The notes under the pieces were generated by a model. That model was not told where the DNA came from. It was given only the letters and a program-made list of their open reading frames with translations, and ran no database searches. 64,000 bases of DNA from Dipteronia dyeriana. Its lineage: Eukaryota; Streptophyta; Magnoliopsida; Sapindales; Sapindaceae. Location: the NCBI GenBank assembly GCA_032871835.1, contig CM065299.1, positions 44,590,706 through 44,654,705 on the forward strand. Direction: 5' to 3'. Made by a program: the position numbers and the translations under genes. Shown piece by piece: positions 10,301 to 22,487 of the stretch (the first letter of the stretch is position 1; the number at the start of each line of letters is the position of its first letter).

Positions 10301-12725
10301 TATTAGGATTATGCTCGATTGTAAGAGTATTATATTGTATTTGGCAATCTTTTCATATTAATAAAGTGATTTCTAATTTAACAATTCTTATAGCATTTAT
10401 AGTTTAATTATTATAATTGTCAAAAGTAAATAATTATAAGATCAGAAGACTATGAGAAAAGAAGAATTGTTCATACATCTAGATATGTATGAGGTACACA
10501 CAATTCTTTAGTTAGTCTTGAATAATATTCACGACTTAAGATAAAATGTTGGGCGCATTTATCTTGTCAAAGTTGTAGATTCTTTTTCTAGCATTTTGAG
10601 TTGGAACAAATGCGTTATGATGAGTCTAAAATCATCAAAGTGTGGTGCCTTTGGGTAAAAGAATCTAGTGCACTGGGTGAATTGAATAGGATCAAAACGA
10701 AATACTTTATCTAGAACCGTCAATAAATAAAAGTTTTCATTTGAAGACAATCGGAGAGTCTATCTCAATCTTGAGATAAATGATGGACTTATGGTTGCAA
10801 GTGCTATCATTTGAGCTATCAATAAGTACGATTATATAGCATAGTCTATCCTCAATAGTTTGGTGGTATTCATTTGTCAATCGATAGAGGACTTCATTTA
10901 TAGATATGGACATCGTGGCTCCATTTATTGAATGAGAGTAGAATACTATCATATGGATGTTTTGAGGTATTGGATATTAAATCTTAACGTTAAGTTTTCA
11001 ATAGTGTCTATTGAAACATGGCTTCTGGACAAGTCAAAATATCCAAGTTTAAAATATGGTCATATGAGTAAACATTGTTACTTGGAGATCTATAGGCGTT
11101 CTATGAGCTCTTGGCGATTACTGGTATTCTTCACGAGGATACACTTTCTCCAATAAGGTTGTCTAGGGTATGAATGAGTAACATCAACTTATTCTATCTT
11201 TAATTAAGAATTCAATTTTAGTTCTTTTGTGGAATGAACTAAAATTAAATAGATCGGACCTAAGTGAATCATTTGTTTATTGTGATTAGGTTGTGTATAT
11301 TTTAGCTTAAATTTAGATAGACAGCCAAGATCCCCAATCCACACGAACTTGCATGGATCACTTCATATATTCCACCGGACCAATTTAGGGGTCCATTTAG
11401 AATTGTATTAAGGTATGTGAACTTGTTTCTTTTTGAAAGAATAGGTCTAGTTCACATGTGGACTTTTTATTAAGGTCCAATGGATTTAATAAAATAAGAA
11501 AAATAATATATGGCCCATATACATGTGTTGGGCGGCAAGGCTATTAAGAATAGCTTAAATTTTATTATTTTTATTTTATTATTTAATTAAATGGAAATTA
11601 ATTAATTTGTTGATTAATTAATTATTTAATTAAAAGTCAAAATCTTTTTCCTAATAGGAGATGGTCTCCTAAAATTATACTATTTTTCGTAGTATAATTA
11701 ATGTTAAATATTATATTTGAAAAGTAGATAAATAAAATGAGTTATTTATCTAATCAAATTAGAAAGTGTTTAATATGGTTACAAATACACTATTGAGTTG
11801 GATTAGGAGTCTTGGTTGAGGATAGAATTACTTAAAAAAAAAGATTCTTAACCACCAAGTAAATCCACATAAGGAAAGGATTCTTACCAACCAAGTAAAT
11901 CCTTCTTAGGAAAGGATTTGTGATCCTAATCCATAACCTATGAAATTCGGCCAGCCCATATATATATACAAAAGGATAGAATTCCTTTTAGATAAGGATT
12001 CTTAACTATTAAATAAATCCACCTAAGGAAGGGATTTTTGCCAACCAAGTAAATCCTTCTTAGGAGAGGATTTATGATGCTATATATATATATATATAAA
12101 TATTCGGCCAGCTCTAAGGCAATTGATAGAGAATTTCGGCCATCCCTATTTTTCTAAGAGAAGAATTTGGCCATCATAGGAATTTTGAGGGAGAAAATTT
12201 TGATTTTACTCTTGACAAAATTCGATCAACTCTTAACAATAGTGTGTGAATTCGACCAAGAAGAGAAAAAAGGGGAACACGTTTTTGTTTTCGATAGTAT
12301 ACAAGTATCCTTTACATCAAAAGGGTTTTGTGTACAACATCGAATCAAGGTTCAGGTGAGTTTCAATCAAATCGATTGATAATTCACAGGTGGCCGAACG
12401 TTCTTGGATTTTTCTCTTGGAGGATATTTGTAATTAACAAAGAAAAGATTTTATTTGTCTCCATCCTTATGTATACAATTTAAATAAAGGGAGCCCACAC
12501 TCCTAGGTGATTCACATTCGTGATTGGATTGGAAGATCTTACGGAATCAATTCGGCGCTTCTTCAATCGTCATAAAAAAAAAGGTATGACACTTTTTATA
12601 TACATCAATTAATCTAGGGTTAAGGTTCTCGTTGCATAAAAGGGAATTTATTTTATTTATACCCAAACCCTAATTTTCTTTTTTCTCACGCTTCCGTTGT
12701 GTTTTGAACCCTTTTTTTCCCTTCA
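10301..12725 (+). mobile_element. Solo LTR of copia family A
   Basis: A 2,425-base LTR (starts TATTAGGATT, the family's TG having decayed to TA, and ends ...CCCTTCA) sits alone in the Tat-1 RNase H region. The 5-base sequence GAATC flanks it on both sides (10,296-10,300 and 12,726-12,730), and removing it restores the gypsy reading frame. A solo LTR with a target-site duplication is the known product of recombination between the two LTRs of a full element. It keeps the ~500-base block missing from 4944-6763. Confidence 0.92.
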
Positions 12726-12730
12726 GAATC

Positions 12731-13308
12731 TGCTCAATTTTGAACCCCTTGAATCTGTTTTTGAGCAGTTAAACCTTTTTGAGACAAGTCAGCATATTAC
12801 CCCCCTTAGCCTGGTAGAGTCTGGTGATTTGGTTAGCAATAAGTTGCGAGTCACTCATGAGATACAAATAATCAGCTCCGAGCTCGAGGGCTACTTTCAT
12901 TCTTTCCAAAAGGGTTTTATACTCTGCTTCATTGTTTATAGCTTTGAATTCAAACCTGAAGCTATGGCAACATTCTACTTTTTTTGGGTCTATTAAGACA
13001 ATGTCGACACCTCCGTTTGCTTATTCGGACTCTCCATCTGTATAGAGAATCCAGGCACCATAACCAACCGTCAAATTATCAAGCTCCGGAAGCTTCTGGG
13101 TGTTGGACTCAACTCTATCGAGGTCTTTTGACAAGGGAGAGCTAAAAACTCTGCTACAAAGTCCGCCAGTGCTTGAGCCTTGATAGTCATCCTATCCTTA
13201 TATTTCGGATCAAACTGAGTGAGCTCTAAGCCCAAAGGACCAAACTTCCAGACACGTCTGGTCTCTACAAGAACTGGTAGAGAGGTTGATCAGTCACTAC
13301 TGCCACTG
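12731..13308 (-). pseudogene. Tat-1 RT/RNase H junction and RNase H remnant
   Basis: On the minus strand from 13,308: AVVTDQPLYQ, the RPDVSGSL block, LTQFDPKYKDRM, then a KAQALADFVAEF-like segment near 13,150-13,180 (very typical of gypsy RT-RNase H linkers), followed by RNase H with a YTDGE-like segment near 13,030. Frames are broken repeatedly. Upstream coding continues at 17,299 beyond the family B copia insertion. Confidence 0.78.
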
Positions 13309-15369
13309 TGTTGGGGTTTATGCCCTAAAGATGTAATTTGTAAATGGATTTATGAAATAAATAAAAGAAAAGTTCGATTCATTCATGTTGTGTTATTTAT
13401 TTTATAACTTATGCATATATTTAACATCCAAGAATGTCGAACGTATTCTCGAACTAGGTATATGAGTGTCATATGTGGATAGGAACAGTAAGAAATGTGC
13501 AATCTAAAGATTCCATAGATAGCAAATAAAGCTGCGTACTTTATTTGCGGTTAATCTATAGTTGCAGTCCATTTCGTAATATACGGTGATTCTGTCCAGA
13601 ATCATTCTTATGAGATAGGAGAATGGAGGCACCTTGTATGATGTAATCATATAGGATAGGGCCATGATCTATATGATTCTATCACCAAGATCTGTTTACC
13701 GATGAGGTTCATATATATCAACTAACGAGGGCTATATGTTGATGATCTTAATCATGAGTGTCTTATCGACTCCTTCAACTTAGATCGTGGTCTTTGATAT
13801 AATACGGGTGAGGTCAGATGCAGTTCCTACGTAAAATACTCTGTATGTTAGGATTACGGTTTGGCATATGGTTGGGAAGGTTTGTACACAATAGTGGAAT
13901 CCACTCTTTCTCATGAGAAATAGATGGTAGTTCCCTTATGGGTTGATTCGGGGCTTGGTCAATATGAGCGCTCTCTTAATTCCATGAGGAAATAGGATTT
14001 ATTGTCCATTAGATAATCAATGGTACTTAAAGGATATATGTAATTAGAGGGGTATAACGAACATAATGACCCAACTCTAATTATGAACTACTGTGGAGGA
14101 TCACACCATATGTAATAGCTATATCGATGGACACCGAGTTGTATCGGTCTGTGTAAAAGCGTCTACAATTGAGAGAGTGCAGCTTCGGGTTTTTAGTGGA
14201 ATAACACCGGAGTTAATAATCAAGGAGTATTAATTAAAGAGTTTAATTAATGATTTCGAGGATTGTTGGCGCTCAAAATACTGTGGGTCGATTAGGTCCC
14301 CTTGCTAACTCGTTCGATTTAGGTAACAAGGTTAAATAATTGGATTGTCCAACTAATTGTGTTACGAAAGTGACACAAATTTATTCAGGAAATTAATTGA
14401 ATAATGAGATTATATAATTAATGAATAATGGAGATTAAATAAATTAAATAATGAGATTATTTAATTATGTTATTAATCACTAAATGGAGGATATTTATTG
14501 ATATTTGTTTTTGAATAAAATACGATAATATGATTATTTTATTTTGTTAAATATTTAATTTTTGAATTTGATTAGTTTAAATTCAAAATAGATGGTATAT
14601 TTTAATAAAAATAAATTAAAGATTTTGTTTTAAATAAAAATATATCATGAGGTTTTTAAAAGAGGATATATATATATATACTCTTTGAAAACCGATCAAA
14701 ACAAGATATCAATTAAAAGGATATATATATATATATATATTCTATAAAAAGAAACACACAAAAACGTGCAATTCAAAAAAAAAAAGGAATTTAGTTATAA
14801 TAATATATATGATATATTTGTCATAACTAAGAAAAAGGACACATATCACTATATTAACGAAATTGGTGGTGTTCAAAACTGGCGTGAGAACCATAAAAAG
14901 GAGAGAAAAATTTGGTGAAGTGTACACTAAGAAGACAAAAAGGAAAATAATATATATATATATATATATATATTGAGAACTAGAATTGTTCTGAGTCTTT
15001 TCTCTCCTAAGAAGAAAGAGTTTCTTCAAGTATTTTTCTCTACATCCTCCATTCAAGTTCCTAAGACCGTGACAAGCCCACACACAGTTATCAGTCCTGG
15101 GATATAGCGAGGAAGATTGAGTGGTTCAGACAAGATCATATCGTAAAGTGAAAAAGCCTCCAAATGTTGGTAAGATTTTCTTCTTCTCTTTATATTGATT
15201 TCAATTTCCTGTATTTACATATATTTTTTTTTAGTGTAATAATTTGTATATGTATTAGTTTCGAAAAAGAATTACGATCCCAAGTTCTACCGTCCTCGAT
15301 CGTTTACGATCTGTATAAAAAAATTTAAAACCGACTTCTGTCGTGTGACCGGTGAACGGGGTTTCAACA
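13309..15369 (+). mobile_element. LTR of copia B-1 (complete)
   Basis: Starts TGTTGGGGTTTATGCCC and ends GGTTTCAACA, 2,061 bases, matching the five other family B LTRs in the window (28,616; 31,965; 39,554; 45,783; partial at 15,897). A TA-dinucleotide run near 14,940-14,975 and A-rich runs lie in the second half. Confidence 0.9.
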
Positions 15370-15896
15370 ATTGGTATCGAGCAAACACATTGGCGACTGC
15401 TCGATACCCGAGAACTATCACGCATTATCGAGTGATGAAGCATGGCTCTCCGCCCAGGGGCTTCTTAGAGGAGTGCTCTGATTGGTATATGTGGGTGACA
15501 CCCTAAAAAGTTGGGACCGGGCCCACACCTATGAGATTAGGAATTGACATCAGAGCCTTTTTTTTTTTGGAACAGGAAATTGTTTTTGATGCTCCTGTAT
15601 ATATGATTGTGTATGTACGATTTAAATTGACTATATGATGTGTTTGTATGTATATTATATTTTAAAAAATTTACAAAAACATGAATGATCGTTAATTATA
15701 TGGTGCTGTGGATTTAGAGTTTATGAGTTGTATAATTTTTTTTAATTTTAAATTTTTTGTACTTTATTGTATTTAAACAAAAAAGTTGCAACCTATATTG
15801 AAGACCTGGAAAAATCACAAAGAAGGATTCATGAGATGAATCAGAGTGATCTGAAGAGACTAGAAGACTCAAAAATTACAAGAAAACCAAGGCATG
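15370..15896 (+). mobile_element. Copia B-1 internal remnant with altered primer site
   Basis: A primer-site-like ATTGGTATCGAGC follows the LTR at 15,370, but a second, more usual ATTGACATCAGAGCC lies near 15,543. Between them are about 160 bases not found in the other family B copies. From 15,545 the sequence follows the usual family B leader up to ACCAAGGCATGCCTTG, then jumps into the LTR at 15,897. The missing gag-pol was lost by deletion. Confidence 0.8.
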
Positions 15897-16547
15897 CCTT
15901 GAGGAAATAGTATTTTTTATCCATTAGAGAATAAATGGTACTTTAAGGATATATGTAATTAGAGGGGTATAACAGACATTATGACCCAGCTCCAATTATG
16001 AACTACTGTGGATGAACACACCATATGTAATAGCTATATAGATGGACACCGAGTTGTATTGGTCTGAGTAAAAGCGTCTGCAATTGAGAAAGTGCAACTT
16101 CAGGTTTTTAGTGGATAACACCAAAGTTAATAATCAAGAAATATTAATTAAAAAGTTTAATTAATGATTTCGAGGATTATTAGAGCTCAAAATACTGTTG
16201 GTCCATTAGGTCCTCATGCTAGCTCGATCGATTTAGGTAACAAGGGTCACGGTTAATTAATTGGATTGTCCAATTAATTGTGTTACGAAAGTGACACATA
16301 TTTATTCAGGAAATTAATTGAATAATGAGATTATTTATTAATGAATAATGGTGATTAAATAAAATAAATAATGTGATTATTTAACTATGTTATTAATCAC
16401 TAAATGGAGGATGTTTGTTGATATTTGTTTAAAATATTTAATTTTTGAATTTGAATAATTTAATTCAATATAGATGGTATCTTTTAATAAAAATAAAATA
16501 AAGATTTTGTTTTAAATAAAAAGATATCATGAGGGTTTTTTAAAAGG

Positions 16548-16598
<51 letters not shown>

Positions 16599-17293
16599 AT
16601 ATATTCTTTAAAAACTGACCAAAACAAGATATCAATTAAAAAGGAATATATATATATATATATATATATATATTGATAAAGGAAACACACAAAATCTTGC
16701 AATTAAAAAAAAAAGGAATTTAGTTATAGTAATATATATGATATATTTGCCATAACTAAGAAAAAAGACACATATCACCATATTAACGAAATTGGTTGTG
16801 TGTAAAAGTGACGTGAGAACCACAAAAAGAAGACAAAAAGTTGGTGTAGTGTACACTAAGAAGACAAAAAGAAAATAAATAAATATACATATATATATAT
16901 ATAACTAGAATAGTTCTAGGTCTTTTCTCTCTTGAGAAGAAAGAGTTTCTTCAAGTCTTTTTCTCTACATCCTCAATTCAAGTTCCTGAGACCGTGATAC
17001 GTCCATACGTAGTTACCAGTCCTGGGACGTAGAAAGAAGATCGAGTCGTTCAGATAGGAGCATATCATAAAGTGAAGAAGACTCCAAACGTTGGTAAGAT
17101 TTTCTTTTTCTCTTTATATTGATTTCAATTTCCTGTATTTACATATACATTTTATTAGTTTAATAATTTTTATATGTATTAGTTCTGAAAAAGAATTGCG
17201 ATCCCTAGTTCACTGATTCTTGATTGTTTAAGATCTGTATAATAAATTTTAAAACTGACTTCTTCTGCGTGACCGGTGAACGGGGTTCCAACA
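15897..17293 (+). mobile_element. 3' LTR of copia B-1, 5'-truncated
   Basis: Begins at the position equivalent to about 13,966 of the complete LTR (AGGAAATAG...) and runs to GGTTCCAACA. A long TA run (16,551-16,594) and a second one (16,643-16,672) expand the middle. Open frames of repeated I-Y codons here are simply the microsatellite read as codons. Confidence 0.88.
16551..16594. repeat. (TA)n microsatellite
   Basis: Uninterrupted TA repeat inside the truncated family B LTR; shorter TA runs lie at the same LTR position in other copies. Confidence 0.9.
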
Positions 17294-17298
17294 TATTG

Positions 17299-18460
17299 TA
17301 TTTGCATGCAAGTAGGGACGGAGCTTCCTCGCTAAGGTCACTAGGGCAAAGGTGAGCTTCTTAAGGTGGACATAATTCCTTTCGGGCTTGGTTAGTGCAT
17401 GGCTTACATAGTAGACAGGTCATTGGATCCCGTCCCTGCATTCCTTAACCAAATCCTTAGTGACCACCGTTTCGGATACGTCAAGGTAAATCTGTATCTT
17501 CTTTCCAGGGACATGCTTGACTAGTAGCAGCGGGCTAGCTAGATATCTCTTCAACACTTGGAAAGCTTGCTCACTGTCCTGGTCCCACTTCATATTTCTT
17601 CTCTGTTTGATCCCTCTAAAGAAGGGAAGACATTTGTTAGTCTATCATGATATGAAGAGATTGAGCGTTGTCCCTCGACTGATTTGTGCTTATACTTGTT
17701 TGAGTGAGGTAGGAGATTCCAGTTCTAATATAGCTTGAATTTTCTTCGGTTTGGCCTCTATACTACTCTCATGAACCATAAAACCAAGATATTTTTTTGT
17801 AATTACCCCGAAAGCACACTTGGCAGGGTTCAACCATATCTGGTTCTCTCTCATGATCTGGAAGTTCTTGTAAAGGTGGTATTGGTGCTCTTCTGCTACC
17901 CGGGACTTGGTAATCAAGTCGTCAACGTATACTTCCATTGTTATTCTGATCTCTGGCTTGAACAACCGATTGACCAGACGTTGTTATGTAGCTCCCTCAT
18001 TTTTGAGGCCAAATGACATCACCTTGTAGTAGCAAAAACCTTTTTCGATGATGAAACTAGTATTATCCTGATCAATGGGGTGCATCATGATTTGGTAGTA
18101 CCCCGAAAATGCATCCATAAAGCTCAAGAGCTTGTTTCCTGTAGTGGAATCCATTAGCTTATCGATTTTTTACAAGGGGAAGCTATCATTTGGGTAGGTG
18201 CGGTTGAGATCTATGTAGTCAACGCACATATGCCATTTCCCATTTGCCTTAGTGACCATGACCACATTCACGATTCAATCAGTGTATTTAGATTCCATGA
18301 TAAATCTAGCCTTCATCAACTTGTCGACCTCTTCCTGTATGGTAGCATTTCTTTCAGCGTTGAACTGTCGCCTCTTCTACTTGATTGGTATAAATGTGGG
18401 GCCGACTACCAACCTATGAGCGACCAAAGAGATATGGATTCTTGACATTTAATCATAGTT
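17299..18460 (-). pseudogene. Tat-1 reverse transcriptase and start of RNase H
   Basis: On the minus strand from 18,350 down: an EEVDKLMKARFI segment, VTKANGKWHMCVDYIDLNR (RT motif, near 18,200), LLSFMDAFSGYYQI near 18,120, FGLKNEGAT near 17,990, then EVYVDDLITKSR near 17,920 containing the intact catalytic YVDD box, NPAKCAFGV near 17,830 and LGFMV near 17,780. RNase H begins near 17,600 and reads KKLTFALVTLARKLRPYLHANT up to the copia insertion. This is the best-preserved gypsy domain here, yet stops interrupt it. Role in the family: RNA-templated DNA synthesis. Confidence 0.85.
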
Positions 18461-18870
18461 ATAGGCGAGTATGTCACTATATTCCCAGATGAGTTGGATT
18501 ATGCCTTCTTTTACTTCCGGTTCCAGGGTTGCCCCAACCTTGACTACCTTAGACTGATCATTTTCTCTAATTGGGATTTATTCTAACTCATCAACAGGGT
18601 GGCCACTGGCCCACTCCCTATCCTCTTCTTCCTCATCTTTAACCTAGACATCGCCCTCCGGATATTCTGTTAACAATGGGACCTTGGAGTTCATCTCTGA
18701 TAATTCTCGTCCTTATAACACTAGTGACATTACATCTACCTGTAAATACTGCTTCGCTAGTACTATGGGACTAGCTGATACTGCATAGCACTTACGGACG
18801 GTCTGCTGGTCCCTACGTACCTCACCCACCTCATTTTCTTCTGGAAACTTCAGAGAAGAAAGGCCTTCCT
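18461..18870 (-). pseudogene. Protease-RT linker of Tat-1
   Basis: Minus-strand sequence between protease and RT. Acidic, low-complexity coding-like stretches with several stops, no catalytic motif. Position and orientation match the long spacer between these domains in gypsy pol. Confidence 0.45.
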
Positions 18871-19200
18871 AAATTAGCATTATAGGCTGACGGGGTGTCA
18901 ATCACAACAAAATCTGTCATTATGTTCTACTATAGAGGTGCAGTACCAATGATAACTGGTAGATTTTTTAAACCTACTGGTATAATCGAGTCCCCAATTA
19001 ACTCGTACAAGGGGGTGGTGAAATTGTTGTATCAGCCACGCTTCAAGTTGAGCTTTTCCGGGGTATCTTTGAAATGGATGTCCATGTTACTCCCTATGTT
19101 AATCAGGACATGGTGGACCAAGCAGTTGGCGATTTGTACTGTGACCACCATGTGATGGTTCTACAGCTACATGGTATTGTACACATCTACTTCACTGAAA
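18871..19200 (-). pseudogene. Tat-1 aspartic protease remnant
   Basis: On the minus strand: VVTVQIANCLVHHVLINIGSNMDI near 19,080-19,150, then FTTPLYELIGDSIIPVG and VVIDTPSAYNANLGRP down to about 18,870. The retroviral-type active site is normally D-T/S-G; here it reads N-I-G, with AAC (plus-strand GTT at 19,098-19,100) in place of the aspartate codon, so it would be inactive. Normally this enzyme cleaves the gag-pol polyprotein. Confidence 0.8.
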
Positions 19201-20873
19201 ATGATCTGTGTTGATTGGGAGGTTCCTGTCAAGCTTCGATCTACCCTAAAGATACCTTGCACCTCTTCATCCTGGGAAACCTTCCTGGCATGATTTTTCT
19301 TGGAATTGTTTGAGGTACCAGCTAAAGTGGGTCCTCCACTGATGGTGTGTATGACCTGGATTTGCTGCATCAGGTCTTTCTACTCTCCTTTCCTCTTCTC
19401 TGCATGATCTCAGATCACGGCTTGAACCTCTTTACCTATATGGATGCTATCTAGAATCCACTATAGAAACTCCATAAAATAGCCACCCCTCACTAGTGCT
19501 TCGATCTTGTTACGTAGACTAAGGCACTTTAAGGTGTTGTGCCCTACATCCTTATAGAAGTCATAATACTTGTGTTGGTTCCTTTTTTCAACCAGTGCCT
19601 TCATGGGAGTTGGCTTTCTGTGGAAGCCCTTATCTTAGATTGTAAGGAAGATTGTCTCACGGGAAGCATTTAACGGAGTGTAGTTGCTATAACTCCTCTC
19701 ATCTTGGGTTACGGGGGCTATCACTGTGGGAGGAGGAGTAGCCTGAGGTGAGGTCCGCCTCGCTGGGTACTGCTCTCGTTGACTTTAGAGAGGTAGAGGG
19801 CGATACGTAGACCGGTTAGGCGTATTATTCTAGACTTTCTAGACCGATGCAGGTTTGTGTGCCTCTTTCTTTGGGCGCTTTGTAATCCTTGTGTCATCAT
19901 GCTCAATTTGACCCTAAGCTACTCATCGAGGTCGATTTGCTCTAGTGCTCTATCATAGGTTTCCTGATAAGTCTTAGGTGGGTGCTTTGCAAAGGACCTG
20001 TAGAGTCTCCTAGCATATAGGTTCATACAGAAATTGGCTAGGGTCTCTTTCTGGATGAAAACCCTCATCTTGGTCACCTCATTGTGGAACCTTTCCACAT
20101 AAGATTTGAGTGTTTCACCCCACTTTTGGGTCATGTATTATAGAAGGAACAGATCCTTTGGGCGCAACTTGACTCCTTGGAACTGTGAGTAGAAATCACT
20201 GGACAGCTTAGTGAAGCAATCCACGATACCTGCCGATAGCATCGTGAACCATGTCTTGTCATGATCCATCAGTGTGGCAGGAACATCCGGCACATACGGC
20301 CTTGGTAGTGTTCTTGACCTCTATCTGCTGGATAAAGCTCTCCAAATGACTTAAAAGATCCTCAGTGCCTGAGAACTTATCCGTTGGCATTTTGAATTTG
20401 GGTGAAAGCTCGGCTTCCCTGATACTTCTTATGGAAGGGGCATTCATCTTGCTCAGGTGATCCTTATTAACCTCTCTATGCTTACCCTTTCTCAATTCCT
20501 AGATCTCTCTTTGCATTTAAGCCAACTGATCCCGCAGGCACTAGTTTATAGTGTTCTTGGATTTGACCTCGGAATCCTTGTTGTTAAAGCTCTCAGAGGA
20601 GATAGAGGCCTCGCCATTGTTACCCTCGGGTCTAAGATCCCTCATAGTGCTTCTCTTACTACCTCTTACCTCGGGTCTTAACTCTCTTCTTGTACCCACT
20701 AGCCTAACTGAGTGGTAAGGTCTCTTCTGCTGGAAGTCAGTAGAAGATTTCACTTGTCTGGGTTGATAATGAGCCGGCCTGAGTGATTTAGGGGGCATGG
20801 ACCCTAACAGATCGCGGACTGATGGCATGGGTCCCAACCTATCATGGACTGATACTGGTGTAAGAGTTCCCAA
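19201..20873 (-). pseudogene. Tat-1 gag remnant
   Basis: Minus-strand gag in pieces: an N-terminal basic, Ser/Pro-rich part (20,541-20,873), the KFKMPTDKFSGTEDLLSHLESF segment near 20,330-20,400 (typical start of a plant gypsy gag core), WGETLKSYVERFHNEVTKM near 20,070-20,125, and a degenerate finger FYKDVGHNTLKC near 19,530. The last resembles the FHxDxGHxTxxC finger of Tat-type gag, but the first Cys and a His are now Tyr. It ends with HTISGGPTLAGTSN near 19,330, the usual gag-protease border. Many stops. Confidence 0.8.
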
Positions 20874-20962
20874 CTGGTCGAAGAAGGTGGTCCTAGCTCC
20901 TTATCTGTTGGGGTTTGAAAAGCCCTTATTTATTGATTGGCTTATTTCGTTAACAACCACAT

Positions 20963-22487
20963 TGTTGGGGTTCATGTAAGGGTAACTTAGGCTCTCAAGA
21001 CCTCAAGAGGAGAAGCATCAAAGGTAAAATTCTTGTGCTTACTTACTTTGAAGAGATAATTGCACACATTTACATATCCATGCATAACTCTTGATCTTAT
21101 TTGTTGAGTGTCATCTAGTGTGCATTTTAGTTTACATGACTCTTGTTGACCTATTTGCATCTTGCTATGAAAGTTGTATGTCATGCTAGGCATTAAAATA
21201 GGATGCAATTTCACCACTCTTGAACTTATTGTTTTTATGCATTTGAGAGTTGAAATAATAGGTCTTGCGCTGGTGGTGCGCTACTCGACCAACACACCTT
21301 ACCATCGTAACTTTCACAGTGGACTGTCGCTAGTGTTGCACCACTGAGCTGCGCTGTTGCATCCGCACATAGTTGAAAAATATAGGCGTGCGTGGGTGGT
21401 GCGTTACTCTTCTAGCGCAGCCTCACCATTGCAAACTTCCAAGAGGATCTGCACTTGTGTTGCGCTACTGATGCGCCACTATACCAACGTCTATTTTAAA
21501 AAACAGGCGTTGCGCTGGTGGTGCGCTACTCGACTAGCGCACGTCACCAGAGCACACAGAGGAAGCTGGAACATTTTTCCAAAATGACCTCACTTTGTTT
21601 GGATCTTATATATATATAAATCAATGCCTTAAGGTCATGTATGAGTTCAGAATATCACATTTCTTCCTTTGAACACATTTCAAAGGAAAAAAACTTACAA
21701 GAAATCATTTTTAATCACTCAAAGCATTCCCATGTGCATCAAATCTCATCCTGCATCTTTTAAGTTCATCTAGAGTGCATCTATGGATATGGTTGCTTCA
21801 TCACATCTTGTTTGGTAAGTTCTTCACTATCTTTTTACAAGTTAAGTGTTTTGCTTACTAAACCATCTCTTTAATTAATTGTATTCTCTTAGAATATTTC
21901 TAGATACAAATTAGAGATTGTTGTGATGACATGATTGAGTGTTGTATTGTGATAGCTTCATAGAATTGATTGATCTATTTTTAGCTAAGATATTTGAACA
22001 TGTCATTTAGCACTTGATATCTAGGATTGCATTAATTGTCATCTCATTATCCTAGATAAGCATATAGGGTTTCCTAGCCTTGTTTGTTCATTGAATATCA
22101 TCACATATTCACTTAGGACACTTTATCTCTTCATTGAGAAGTGAGACTTGTGTTGCTTCTGGGAGTAGGTAGCTTAAAGCACAAGAATGATGAACTAGGT
22201 TCACTTATACCGGGATTAGGTAGTGGTGGAGGATTAAACCGGGATTAGGTTGTAATACCTTTATTATTAGTGGATTCGAGGTTCTAGTGTGGCGCACTCA
22301 TCTGCCCATGGTTTTTCCCATTTGGAGGGTTTCCACGTATATCTCAAGTGTTTTTATTATTTCCACATTTATTACACTTGTGGTATCTTTGTAACTAGTT
22401 ATGGGTATTTTCATCAACTTGACTCTCAACGAAAATTGGGTAAAAGTTAATTAAAATCTATTCACCCCCCTCTAGATAAATATTACA
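20963..22487 (+). mobile_element. SIRE-like copia LTR, apparently solo
   Basis: Starts TGTTGGGGTTCATG and runs to an end typical of SIRE-type LTRs (CTATTCACCCCCCTCTAG followed by ...ATTACA). It lies in the 5' leader of Tat-1. It contains three GC-rich repeat units around 21,261-21,570 and a TTTGGAGGGTTTCC-like segment also present in the LTR at 52,311. No primer site or coding region follows. Flanking pentamers are CACAT and CACCA at best, so the right boundary is uncertain by several bases. Confidence 0.6.
21261..21570. repeat. GC-rich tandem repeat, about 122 bp, three units
   Basis: The phrase GCGCTGGTGGTGCGCTACTC recurs near 21,267 and 21,511, with a diverged copy near 21,389. Each is followed by an AGCGCA-type and a CACCA-type segment. 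It is conspicuously GC-rich inside an AT-rich LTR. Confidence 0.75.

Larger units (their letters stand above)
13309..17293 (+). mobile_element. Copia family B remnant B-1 (LTR, short internal piece, truncated LTR)
   Basis: A complete LTR (13,309-15,369), about 530 bases of leader-type internal sequence, and a 5'-truncated LTR (15,897-17,293), all in one orientation. The whole is inserted in the RT/RNase H region of Tat-1. Flanking pentamers are CACTG (13,304-13,308) and TATTG (17,294-17,298), differing by two C-to-T changes. Joining the flanks gives a continuous gypsy frame (HANTVAVVTDQ). All coding sequence has been deleted. Confidence 0.88.

Noticed and set aside
16484..16702. Open frame rich in Ile-Tyr repeats as a gene
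   Set aside because: It is a TA microsatellite read as codons; the same applies near 14,950, 33,400 and 50,240.
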